IMG/VR virus record: IMGVR_UViG_3300036719_004321
Span: 1 to 45,068 of that record
Strand: one strand, 5' to 3'
Length of the DNA: 45,068 nt
Source: a virus
Part shown: in pieces, positions 15,622-23,645 of the stretch
Position numbering within the stretch: position 1 is the first letter of the stretch
How the letters are laid out: every line of letters starts with the position of its first letter
The notes under the pieces: generated by a model
What the model was told of the DNA's origin: nothing
What the model saw: only the letters and a program-made list of their open reading frames with translations
Databases searched by the model: none
Translations under genes and position numbers: made by a program

Positions 15622-16890
15622 ATGAGCGGCAAGTATCGTAAAGCGATGTTGGAGGTAGGGACTTACACGAGTCCCGACGGCGAGGTTGTCGTTACTCCCG
15701 AGCGATTGCGACATTGGGAAAAAGAAGTCAGGCGTGTACAGGAAGCGAACTATGTAATTCCTATGCATTGGGATCATGCAAGCGACATGGAGCTGCTAGA
15801 ACCCATAATGCTCGATACCCTCCATGAAAACAAAACACGATCGGCCAAGAACACTGTCGGGAAAATCGTCGACTTCCAAGTAGCAGCGGACGGGCAAGCG
15901 GCGAACATCACGCTCGAGACTCTGACCCCCGAAGCAACGCGGGCAGCGGCTTCGAACACTTGCTTTGTGTCACCGGTACTTTTTTCTGAATGGAAAGATG
16001 GACGCGGCAATCTCTATCGGGACGTCATTGGGTCGGTCGATTTTGTCGACTACCCGGTTGATGCGTCGCAAGGCCCTTTTGAACCCGTTCAAGACCAACC
16101 GCAATTCATGTCTTGCGTAATTCGCATGGCCACTAACCCAAGGATTTTTAGGATGGCATCGGAAAAGGATCCAAGCAGCGCCGAACCATTCGGTAGCGAA
16201 CCAGCAGCAGACGCGACATCGTACCCGGTAGCCGAAGGATCGGACGACGCAATCACCACGGACACCACGCCCCCGCAAGCAGGCGGAACCAGCGTATCGG
16301 ACGTCCTCGAAGCCTTAGCCCAGTTGGGGCTCGTCTTGCCTGCTGACACCACAACCACAAGCTTCCTGGAACGTCTAAGGCCTGCATTGCTGACCGCTAT
16401 CGCTGGCAAGCAACAACCTCAAGTTGAGCAACCAGCTACGACTCTCCCACCGGAAGAGAACCAGCAACAACCAGACAATCCGATCATGTCGGAGCAACCG
16501 CAAATCGCGGCCATGAGCGCGCTCAAGAAACGTATCGAGACTCTCGAATCCGATCGTATCGAAGCGACACGGGTCAAGCTCAAGGAACGAATCCAAGCTT
16601 TGCTCACGTCCGGGCGATGCTTCCCCCACGAAGCCAATGACAAGACGCGACTACTCCAAGTCCAAAAGCTTTCCGTCGCAGCGGATTGCACGGTCCATAG
16701 CGGAGATTTAGACGTGTGGCTGCGATCGCGTGAAGTATTGCCAACCGGAGCTTGTTGGGACGCTACGCAGAAGGTCAGCAAGCTCGGAACCAAACCCGTC
16801 GAAGCTCCACAGAGCTATGACACCAAAGGCTCTATCTCGAAACGTGAAGAGGACGAAGCTGTCGCAGCTTTGACCGCTCGCAACAAGTAA
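15622..16890 (+). CDS. Capsid maturation protease fused to scaffold (Mu gpI-like)
   Basis: 422 residues. Residues 1-150 resemble Mu-type prohead proteases: a short strand region, IPMHWDHASD (His49/His52), VGKIVDFQVAADGQAANITLE, then NTCFVSPVLFSEW with Ser117-Pro118 and VIGSVDFVDYPV. Residues ~160-280 are a Pro/Gln/Thr-rich linker and ~285-345 a coiled coil (SALKKRIETLESDRIEATRV), typical of a scaffold region that is degraded on maturation. It is followed by decoration and major capsid genes, the canonical protease-D-capsid order. Catalytic residues are inferred from motif resemblance only. Confidence 0.8.
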   Translation: MSGKYRKAMLEVGTYTSPDGEVVVTPERLRHWEKEVRRVQEANYVIPMHWDHASDMELLEPIMLDTLHENKTRSAKNTVGKIVDFQVAADGQAANITLETLTPEATRAAASNTCFVSPVLFSEWKDGRGNLYRDVIGSVDFVDYPVDASQGPFEPVQDQPQFMSCVIRMATNPRIFRMASEKDPSSAEPFGSEPAADATSYPVAEGSDDAITTDTTPPQAGGTSVSDVLEALAQLGLVLPADTTTTSFLERLRPALLTAIAGKQQPQVEQPATTLPPEENQQQPDNPIMSEQPQIAAMSALKKRIETLESDRIEATRVKLKERIQALLTSGRCFPHEANDKTRLLQVQKLSVAADCTVHSGDLDVWLRSREVLPTGACWDATQKVSKLGTKPVEAPQSYDTKGSISKREEDEAVAALTARNK

Positions 16891-16905
16891 CAAGGAACTG
16901 CCGGA

Positions 16906-17745
16906 ATGAACTACGGACAATTTGGAACACCTGGTTTTACAGTACTCGCCGAAACGGTCGATTCGGAACTGTTTTGGGGTGGCGACGCCTCGCGGATTCA
17001 CGTGCTGACAAAGCCGGGGATGGTATCAAGCGCGACGGTTGATGCGGGCGCTACTCCAACGTGGCAAATCCGAAAAGGAATGCTGCTTGGCAAGATTACC
17101 GCATCCGACCAGCATGCGCAATGGAACCCACTGGCAACCGACGGTTCCCAAGAACTGGACGGCGTCTTGCAATTCGAGTTGATCACACAAGACGGAATGG
17201 GGGCCGCGAAGAGGAACGCGGTGCCTATCGTTGTCGTAGCACCCTTGAAAGCATCCTCGTTGATTGTGCTGGGCTCGCCACTCGTTGGCAGCATCCACGA
17301 ATACACAGCCCGTCGTCGCCTCCATCAAATGGGTTGCGTTCTCGACGATGACGTGAACGGGTACAGGGCGGGCGTTGTACCGCGATCGCAAACGAAGATC
17401 ACGGACTACACGGTTCTGGCAACTGACAACGGTACAAGGTTCTTCGCTGATACGGCCAATGCGAACTTCACGCTTCCAGCGATCCGAGCTGGATTAAGTT
17501 TCGAGTTCATGAGAGTGAGTGACCACAACCTTGTCGTCACTTCCGCCGAAGGTGACAACATCATCGTTGGCAATGACTTGTCCGCAGACTCGATCACTTA
17601 CTCGACAGCCTCGAACAAGATTGGGGCACGCATTCGGGTCTCGTGTGAATACGTAGGAGCGACGCCAACTCTCAAGTGGATTGCGGAAATCGTACCGGTC
17701 CCATTCAGCACGGGCGCGTTCCTTACTCAAACCTTGGCAACCTAG
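16906..17745 (+). CDS. Head decoration protein (lambda gpD-like) with C-terminal extension
   Basis: 279 residues. The first ~125 match head decoration proteins of the lambda D family: WQIRKGMLLGKITASDQHAQWNP and then DGSQELDGVLQFELI correspond to the RKGTVLGKI...DGSQ...GVL signature. The remaining ~150 residues (TDYTVLATDNGTRFFADTANANFTLP...) form a second beta domain, of the type attached to phage capsid surface proteins, so this is a D-fold plus an outer domain. AAGGAA precedes the ATG. Confidence 0.8.
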   Translation: MNYGQFGTPGFTVLAETVDSELFWGGDASRIHVLTKPGMVSSATVDAGATPTWQIRKGMLLGKITASDQHAQWNPLATDGSQELDGVLQFELITQDGMGAAKRNAVPIVVVAPLKASSLIVLGSPLVGSIHEYTARRRLHQMGCVLDDDVNGYRAGVVPRSQTKITDYTVLATDNGTRFFADTANANFTLPAIRAGLSFEFMRVSDHNLVVTSAEGDNIIVGNDLSADSITYSTASNKIGARIRVSCEYVGATPTLKWIAEIVPVPFSTGAFLTQTLAT

Positions 17746-17757
17746 TAGTCGACACGG

Positions 17758-17783
17758 CGACTAGCTCACACGACTAGCTCACA
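17758..17783 (+). repeat. Perfect 13-bp tandem duplication in the capsid gene leader
   Basis: CGACTAGCTCACA occurs twice head to tail (17758-17770, 17771-17783), 30 nt before the major capsid ATG. It lies in the only spacer of any length inside the head operon (17746-17813), so it may be a transcript-processing or regulatory element; that is inference. Confidence 0.9.
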
Positions 17784-17813
17784 GATTCTTACTTTTTAAC
17801 AGGATGTTTTGTC

Positions 17814-18956
17814 ATGCCAGCTCTACAAACCCTATTGAACCCACAGGTTCTAACGCGAACCGTTAGCCAAGTGGCAGCGAGTTCCGATTGGCTTGCGGCT
17901 TTGTTTGGCGTCCAGCCGGGCGGCAAGAACATCATCAACCAGGGACATGGACGCGAAGGCGCATTCCATGTCTATAACAACACGCGGAAAGTTGCCAGGG
18001 GTCGAACACCTGGATCAGCGGCCGCACGACGTGCACCGCAACCGATGGGAAAGGTAATGTTTTCGTATCCACGAATGCATGATTCGGTCTCGCTTGTTGC
18101 GGAACAACTTCACAACTTGTCGAAAATCGACGATCCAGCGGTACGAGACGTAGCAGGCAAGGATATGGTTTCGCGACAAACCACAACCCTCGGGCAACTT
18201 GCGGCCAACTGGCGCAAGGTGCAGTTGATGGGAATGCTTCGCGATTCGCTCTACGTCGCGAGAAACGGCGACGATGAGTACTTCTCGTTGACGGATCCGG
18301 GGATCACGGGCGAACGGGTGAATTTCCGTATGCCGTCTGGCAATCAAGGGCAGTTGAACATGCTTGGCGCGGGCAACATCATCACGGGCTCATTTGCGTC
18401 CGATGCGACCGATATTCCCCTGATTCTTGGCAACATCAACGCGGCGTTCCAACAACTATGCGGCGGGTTCCTGGGTGCAGTTATCACCAACTGGCAACAG
18501 TGGAACAACATCATCGGCAACGCTTTCGTACAAGCCCTCCACGGGACCTCGAGCGCTCCATTTGTGAGTATCGATTGGATGGGGGAAGAAACGGTCGCCA
18601 AGACCATGAAGAACGTTTACATGGCAAGATTGAACTTCATGCCGCAGACGATCTTCTACATCACCGACGAAGGGCTAGAAATCGGCTTACCTGGGTCCGA
18701 AACGTATCAGAAAATCATTCCGGCCAACAATGCAGCATTCATCGGATTCACACCGGGCGATGACGTAGTGGGAATGTACGAAGGCTCGGAACCGATTGCG
18801 GAATATGACGGCGGGCCGATGAACGTCAAGACGGGTTTGAGTTCTTGGTCCGTAGCGCGTTCCAATCCAACGGCAACTGAGTTGTATGTCCTCGACAACG
18901 CCATGATTGCAAACCACGTCCCATCGGCTATGGCGTTTGGTACTGTCCAGTTCTAA
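17814..18956 (+). CDS. Major capsid protein
   Basis: 380 residues. Assigned by position (protease, decoration, capsid) and by features of HK97-fold Mu-type major capsid proteins: an N-terminal arm, then FSYPRMHDSVSLVAEQLHNL, a long helix (QTTTLGQLAANWRKVQLMGML) and a C-terminal LYVLDNAMIANHVPSAMAFG. AGGATG lies just upstream. No domain is decisive from sequence alone, but size and context fit well. It would form the shell assembled around the scaffold and be decorated by the D-like protein. Confidence 0.8.
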   Translation: MPALQTLLNPQVLTRTVSQVAASSDWLAALFGVQPGGKNIINQGHGREGAFHVYNNTRKVARGRTPGSAAARRAPQPMGKVMFSYPRMHDSVSLVAEQLHNLSKIDDPAVRDVAGKDMVSRQTTTLGQLAANWRKVQLMGMLRDSLYVARNGDDEYFSLTDPGITGERVNFRMPSGNQGQLNMLGAGNIITGSFASDATDIPLILGNINAAFQQLCGGFLGAVITNWQQWNNIIGNAFVQALHGTSSAPFVSIDWMGEETVAKTMKNVYMARLNFMPQTIFYITDEGLEIGLPGSETYQKIIPANNAAFIGFTPGDDVVGMYEGSEPIAEYDGGPMNVKTGLSSWSVARSNPTATELYVLDNAMIANHVPSAMAFGTVQF

Positions 18957-18971
18957 GAATAGGCGGTTGCC

Positions 18972-19490
18972 ATGGATTTAACCGACCTTGACGCCTTGAC
19001 GCGGTTGATTACCGCCCAAGGCGTCATTTCATTTTCGGAGCAAGACGAGGGGGGCTCGGACGGCAGCTCGGCAGACGAATGCATCGCATTCGCGATCGCA
19101 TACGTCAAGGGACGTCTGGCAGCAATGTACCCACCTGCGGTTTTGGTAAACGCTCCAATTCTCCGAGAATGGACTACGGTTATCGCGGCGAGAACGCTTT
19201 GCACCAGGCGAGGAAACCCTATTCCAGATTCGCTGGAAATGCGATACCAGGAAATCATCGACCCTCGGTCGGGATTCCTGACCCAAGTATTCACCGGGAT
19301 CATTGCTCTTGTTGACGCCAACGGCAGCATCATCATCGGAAAGCCATCCTCGGCACCTGTGATGAGCAACTTACGGATTGATCGCCGGTATCCGAACAAG
19401 TCGGTACGGGTTGTACGTCAGACTACGCGACCCGTAGACAGCCAGCTACCTCGAGACATCGGACAGAACGGGGGATTCTTCAATGGTTGA
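18972..19490 (+). CDS. Head-tail connector-type protein (Mu gp36/DUF1320-like)
   Basis: 172 residues. Mostly helical: TDLDALTRLITAQGV, then ECIAFAIAYVKGRLAAMYP, WTTVIAARTLCTRRGNP and RYQEIIDPRSGFLTQV follow the plan of DUF1320/gp36-like adaptor proteins found directly after the capsid gene, with a flexible basic C-terminus. It overlaps the next gene by 8 nt. Confidence 0.65.
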   Translation: MDLTDLDALTRLITAQGVISFSEQDEGGSDGSSADECIAFAIAYVKGRLAAMYPPAVLVNAPILREWTTVIAARTLCTRRGNPIPDSLEMRYQEIIDPRSGFLTQVFTGIIALVDANGSIIIGKPSSAPVMSNLRIDRRYPNKSVRVVRQTTRPVDSQLPRDIGQNGGFFNG

Positions 19491-20340
19491 CTTTAACGGA
19501 AACCGAGACGAAGCAATCGCACTCATTCGCGGCGTGGTTGCACAGCTTGTTGGGCGAGCCCCAGATTCGCACGGGATTGCCCGTGGGGTTTTTTATGCGA
19601 TCGGACTCGCGGCACTGTCCGACGTCCAAGAGGCCTTCATAGTCAAATCGCGAGGGGGGACGGATGAGGCTGGGATAAGTTGGCCGAAGCTTTCAAAGAA
19701 GTATCTGGCTTACGGCCGTCGCTTCGGACCTGGGGAACAAGCTGCGCTCAAACGAGCTGCGGGGCTTGGCAAAGGTCACAATCGAGGAGTCGGTGGAAAT
19801 CGCGTTGTGGGAAGTCGATGGGAAGATGATGTACTCCAACCTGTATTCGGCGGGAACACGGGACTGCTTACCGCGGCCCAACAGAAACGATGGAAAACCG
19901 TCTTTGCTCAAACCTTTGCATGGGCCATGGCGAGGTTCGGGGAAAAGCAAGCCAAAGCGATCGCGGCGAGCCACGCATGGAATGTGCTCAAATCCGAAGG
20001 GGCCAAAACCAAGCTAGAAGTCTACGGTAATCGCGTTGTCGACATCCTGAGGGACACGGGCGTCCTCTTCAACTCAATATCCCCTGGATACCTCGATGGG
20101 AATGAATACACCCCACCAGCCGGGGACGGGGGCGAAAAACAGGTATTCCGCGCCCTGCAGGACGGCATCGTCATTGGTACAACAGTCGCATACGCGGGGG
20201 CGCACAACAAAGGAAAGGGAGTCCCCAAGCGTCAGATCTTCCCGGAACGCATCCCAGCGGTATGGGCACGGCGATGGGCAGGCGTGGGCCTCCAAGCGAT
20301 CGGAAACGGCATGCGGCAAGCATTCGGGGAGGCAGCATGA
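19483..20340 (+). CDS. Virion morphogenesis / tail completion protein (Mu gpG-like)
   Basis: 285 residues. AFIVKSRGGTDEAGISWPKLSKKYL matches the 'F..e..P.G..W.pl...' block of phage virion morphogenesis proteins, and near the C-terminus KGKGVPKRQIFPERIPAVW matches their 'P.R.Fl' block. In between, DTGVLFNSISPGYL equals the 'dTG.L..Si' block. The protein is longer than usual, with an insert of ~90 residues (WEDDVLQPVFGGNTGLLTAAQQ). It probably completes the neck-tail junction. GGGGGA precedes the ATG. Confidence 0.75.
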   Translation: MVDFNGNRDEAIALIRGVVAQLVGRAPDSHGIARGVFYAIGLAALSDVQEAFIVKSRGGTDEAGISWPKLSKKYLAYGRRFGPGEQAALKRAAGLGKGHNRGVGGNRVVGSRWEDDVLQPVFGGNTGLLTAAQQKRWKTVFAQTFAWAMARFGEKQAKAIAASHAWNVLKSEGAKTKLEVYGNRVVDILRDTGVLFNSISPGYLDGNEYTPPAGDGGEKQVFRALQDGIVIGTTVAYAGAHNKGKGVPKRQIFPERIPAVWARRWAGVGLQAIGNGMRQAFGEAA

Positions 20341-20915
20341 TCGAAGGCGAAGTATGCGTACTTGAAGGGGTGCGGGACGTCTTACGGCGCAAGCTCAGTC
20401 TGTCTGATGGGCAATGCGATTGTGAGTTCGACGACCAAGTGCCGTCGATTGCATCGGACGTCTATTTTGCCGTCATCGGGGCAGGCATCGCACCCGGCCC
20501 CACACATCGGCCAAGCGGTGGAGTTCGTGATGTCATTCATTCCGTTCAGGTCCTCGTGATACAGCGATCGTTCACCGCAAGGGATCAAAGGCGTTCCATC
20601 TATTTGAATCGCTTGCATGGGCTCAATGCGGACCTCGGACGGGTTTTTGCTGCGCTCGATTGGCAACATGACCTTTTGAGTTACATTAACGCATTGTTGT
20701 TTCGAGACAGCCCGAGCGCTCAGCCTTTTATCGAAATGCTCAGATACGAACGCGTCGACGCCAAGCCGAGAATGGTCAACTCGGACCTATTCGCAGGCAT
20801 GAACCCAGGAGGCAAAGGGACAACACCATTCGTCGCAATGGCGAGGTCGATCTATTTCGGTGGCTTGCGTCGAATCCAAACCGTCGGGCAACTCAATAAG
20901 GCGGCGAGAATATGA
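20337..20915 (+). CDS. Tail terminator/completion candidate
   Basis: 192 residues from ATG 20337 (overlapping the previous stop; GGGGAGG upstream). An N-terminal helix (GVRDVLRRKLSLSD), then strands (VYFAVIGAGIAPG, HSVQVLVIQRSFT) and a helix, as in small phage neck or tail terminator proteins located after gpG. The identification rests mostly on position. It overlaps the next ATG by 4 nt. Confidence 0.6.
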   Translation: MIEGEVCVLEGVRDVLRRKLSLSDGQCDCEFDDQVPSIASDVYFAVIGAGIAPGPTHRPSGGVRDVIHSVQVLVIQRSFTARDQRRSIYLNRLHGLNADLGRVFAALDWQHDLLSYINALLFRDSPSAQPFIEMLRYERVDAKPRMVNSDLFAGMNPGGKGTTPFVAMARSIYFGGLRRIQTVGQLNKAARI

Positions 20916-21418
20916 ACTGGAAGAATCCAAGCGTATCAAACAATCCTGCATTCCGGTCGGAGTCGAATCCGAATGACCCGATTGCAGCGATTCTCGCAGC
21001 GATCAAGCCATTACCGATGGCGACATCGGACGCGGGTATCGTCATCCCTGACGAAAGAACAACGCGGCAACGCAATTTCGCCTTTTGCTCGAACCCAGAA
21101 TGCTCAGAGCAGGGAATGGAATTTCGCTTTGAAATCCAAAACGACCTGGTTCCCTGCCCAAAGTGCGGCGCTTGCCAAGCTCCGATGGTTGGGATCCTAG
21201 CCAAAACTCACTTGCTCGTAAGGGACCCGATGGGCCATATCGTCGGGCAAGGTGGATTGCGTTATCGCATTGGATGCGACGTCGAGAACAAGCGGCACGT
21301 TATTTCAACCATTTACAACCACGAATTAGCGACTTCTGATCGAGCGACGGCTAACTGCTTGGACTGCTTGATCGAAGTGCCACAAAACTACCGAACCGGA
21401 TTTTCAATCCACAACTAA
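20912..21418 (+). CDS. Zinc-binding phage protein in the neck/tail region
   Basis: 168 residues with two cysteine pairs, CSNPEC and CPKCGAC (~residues 59-90), suggesting a zinc ribbon; a third pair, CLDC, is near the C-terminus. The middle (HLLVRDPMGHIVGQGGLRYRIGCD) is beta-rich. Zinc ribbons in tail operons are uncommon; function unknown. It sits 10 nt before the tail tube candidate. Confidence 0.6.
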   Translation: MNWKNPSVSNNPAFRSESNPNDPIAAILAAIKPLPMATSDAGIVIPDERTTRQRNFAFCSNPECSEQGMEFRFEIQNDLVPCPKCGACQAPMVGILAKTHLLVRDPMGHIVGQGGLRYRIGCDVENKRHVISTIYNHELATSDRATANCLDCLIEVPQNYRTGFSIHN

Positions 21419-21428
21419 GGGGCATACC

Positions 21429-21965
21429 ATGGGCTTCGTCGCCGGTGCATATTTGATGGGGTACAACGCGAAAGTCTGCGGGCAATCGCAAGATGGAATC
21501 GTCTTCGAAAGGCAAATTTACAAGCGTCTCATCACGGGCGATTGGATGGGCCAAGCGGCACAGGATGGGATGTATCTTGGCGTCGACCTCTTGAGCAATG
21601 TCACGTTTATTGAGGCGGACGCGGCGGCGCTCAACGATATAATTCGTCCATACAATGCAGCGGGGGGATCGGCATTCGTCAACGGCGTTGTTGGCATCCT
21701 GGATCGGCAGCACGGGGTTGCCAAGTCTCTGGTCCTCACTTCGCTTCTCACGGCTGCGGTCATCAACGCCAACGGCGGTACCGGAGCGACGGCCGTGTTA
21801 CCTTTGACGAGAACTCTACCACGTACGGCTCTCGCAGAAAACTTCCCGATCCGAGAGTTACTCGGGACCAACCTGCGCGACGTCCCTCTTCGGATGCGAC
21901 ACTACCCAACGCCACATACCCAGTCGACCGGAACGGGCGGCGGGGAATTCGGCACGGAAACCTAG
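21429..21965 (+). CDS. Tail tube protein candidate
   Basis: 178 residues. Gly-rich N-terminus (GFVAGAYLMGYNAKVCG), an extended beta region and a C-terminal tail that is disordered and Gly/Thr-rich (TQSTGTGGGEFGTET). AAGGGG precedes the ATG. It is placed just before the chaperone-like gene and tape measure, where siphophages encode the major tail protein. Sequence alone does not prove this. Confidence 0.6.
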   Translation: MGFVAGAYLMGYNAKVCGQSQDGIVFERQIYKRLITGDWMGQAAQDGMYLGVDLLSNVTFIEADAAALNDIIRPYNAAGGSAFVNGVVGILDRQHGVAKSLVLTSLLTAAVINANGGTGATAVLPLTRTLPRTALAENFPIRELLGTNLRDVPLRMRHYPTPHTQSTGTGGGEFGTET

Positions 21966-21968
21966 CCG

Positions 21969-22301
21969 ATGATACAAAAGACCTGGAGGATTCACACGGG
22001 CCAAAAGTCGATCGAGGTTGATCGAGGTGGAGAGGTATCGACCTTTTCCTATGACATCGTAGAAATGAAGCTCTTGGCTGAGGAACTGGAAATCAAGCAT
22101 GGAATGCGCAAGCCTGACACCAACAAGGTTTCCGGACCAACGATAGCTTTCCTGAAAGAGTATGCCTCTGCCCTAGATCATCTTGGGATTCCAGGATGCA
22201 CAAGCGACACGGCTTTCCGGTTCTACAACTTAATCGGAACGCAATTCGTATTGATGACTAACGAACTTCAATCGCAATGCGAAAGCATGGCTAAGGGATA
22301 G
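21969..22301 (+). CDS. Tail assembly chaperone-like protein
   Basis: 110 residues lying between tail tube and tape measure, the place of tail assembly chaperones. Its second half (SGPTIAFLKEYASALDHLG... then AFRFYNLIGTQFVLM) is clearly related to residues ~38-80 of the protein at 25384 (RPTMPFLKQVAELLASKG... AWQFWQLITEAIDAY), so the phage carries two members. No slippery sequence is apparent at its 3' end. Confidence 0.6.
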   Translation: MIQKTWRIHTGQKSIEVDRGGEVSTFSYDIVEMKLLAEELEIKHGMRKPDTNKVSGPTIAFLKEYASALDHLGIPGCTSDTAFRFYNLIGTQFVLMTNELQSQCESMAKG

Positions 22302-22307
22302 TATGGC

Positions 22308-23645
22308 ATGGCATCTGATGCAGAATTGGTTATACGTCTGCTTGGTGATAGCACGCCGGAGGAAAGCGAGGCTATCAGTACGTCCGTCCCAAGGGATCCG
22401 GGCGTGCAGGACTATCCGCGCGCAAACCCAAACGCATCCGAGACGACTGCAACAACTCGACCGGAATCCGGACATCAGTCGGATGGCACGGGGCTGGAAC
22501 GCCATTCCCTCGAGGGAGCTGTCTCCGACCTGAGAGAGACAATCCAAGTTCTCAACGATAAGCTCAAGCCAGAGCTATTCGAGCGACCCGTAGAGGATTT
22601 CTCTCGTAACCTCGATCGCTTCCTTTCGGAGTATCAAAAGAAAGAAAGCCAACGATTGGGGGCAACCGAGTCGGAACCAAATAGGCAAGACAGCAATTCG
22701 ACCTCGCAACCAGAAAGTAACCCTCGAAGTACTTTCGGCAAGTTGCGAGAGACGGGACGTCGGTTCTTAGACAGTGTCGAAAAGCGATCACCAACAGCGC
22801 GGACAATCCGAACCGGTTTTCGACTCGGAAAGGCAGTGGGGCAACGATTCACAAAGAGAGCCAGAACGCTTGCAACCAGCGTTGGCAAAACTCGATTTGG
22901 CAAGGCAGTAACAAGTGTCTCGTCTAAAGTCGCTGCGAGGTTTGGAGTAGGAGCTGCAAGCACGGCAACAACAGCGGCAACGGCGGCAACGGCGGCAACT
23001 GCAGCGCCAGCGGCTGCAAGTGCCGGTGCAGCGGCGATCGGTGGGGTAGGAGTCGCGGTGGGAGGCGTAGTAGCCGGAATGGCAGCGCTTGCAATTGCTA
23101 CTGGCGTGTTAGTAAAGAAGTTCAACGATGCGGCGGACGACATCGAAAGATTTTCCCCAGATGTATCACTTGCCAGGGCACGAAGCCGAGCAAACACCGA
23201 ACTAAACTTACTCGATCGAGCACAGCGCATCGGTCCAGCATCGGGACGATTAGAAGCGTCCAAGGGCGCTCTTGGCAATCAAGTTGAGAAGCTGCTTACT
23301 GACCTTCTCGATCTTGTGTCGAAGTTTCAGCCACAGTTAAGCGCCGGAATCAATACAGCGGAGGCAATTGTCATCAGTATTCGTGGCATGGTTGCTGCGA
23401 TCGAGCGGATACTGGGTGAGATTGAAGCGTACAAAGCTTTGCTAACCCCCCTGGATCCTGCGGACGACGCGGCGGCGGCGGCGAGAAACGCAAAAGCCGA
23501 AAAAGACTTCGCAGACCGCATGGCAGATCTAGCCCTAAAATTGAATGAAGCTTGGTTGAACCTGCAAGGCAACGCGCAGCAGAATCAGCAACAGATCGAT
23601 CCAATGTTGCTGCAAATTATGAACTCCAAATTCGGAGGGCCATGA
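22308..23645 (+). CDS. Tape measure protein
   Basis: 445 residues. MASDAELVIRLLGD resembles tape measure N-termini; next comes a polar helical region, a basic helix block (KVRRT/GFRLGKAVGQRF), an Ala/Thr/Gly-rich hydrophobic stretch with membrane character at ~residues 215-270 (ATAATAATAATAAPAAASAG, then GVGVAVGGVVAGMAALAI) and a helical C-terminus. Position after the chaperone and before the distal tail gene agrees. At ~1.5 angstrom per residue this predicts a short tail of about 65-70 nm. Confidence 0.8.
   Translation: MASDAELVIRLLGDSTPEESEAISTSVPRDPGVQDYPRANPNASETTATTRPESGHQSDGTGLERHSLEGAVSDLRETIQVLNDKLKPELFERPVEDFSRNLDRFLSEYQKKESQRLGATESEPNRQDSNSTSQPESNPRSTFGKLRETGRRFLDSVEKRSPTARTIRTGFRLGKAVGQRFTKRARTLATSVGKTRFGKAVTSVSSKVAARFGVGAASTATTAATAATAATAAPAAASAGAAAIGGVGVAVGGVVAGMAALAIATGVLVKKFNDAADDIERFSPDVSLARARSRANTELNLLDRAQRIGPASGRLEASKGALGNQVEKLLTDLLDLVSKFQPQLSAGINTAEAIVISIRGMVAAIERILGEIEAYKALLTPLDPADDAAAAARNAKAEKDFADRMADLALKLNEAWLNLQGNAQQNQQQIDPMLLQIMNSKFGGP

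Noticed and set aside
16487-16890. Internal start giving a separate scaffold protein within the protease gene
   Set aside because: An in-frame ATG precedes the coiled coil, but no Shine-Dalgarno lies upstream.
22285-22310. Programmed frameshift joining the tail chaperone-like gene to a downstream extension
   Set aside because: No slippery heptamer near the stop and no second open frame before the tape measure start.
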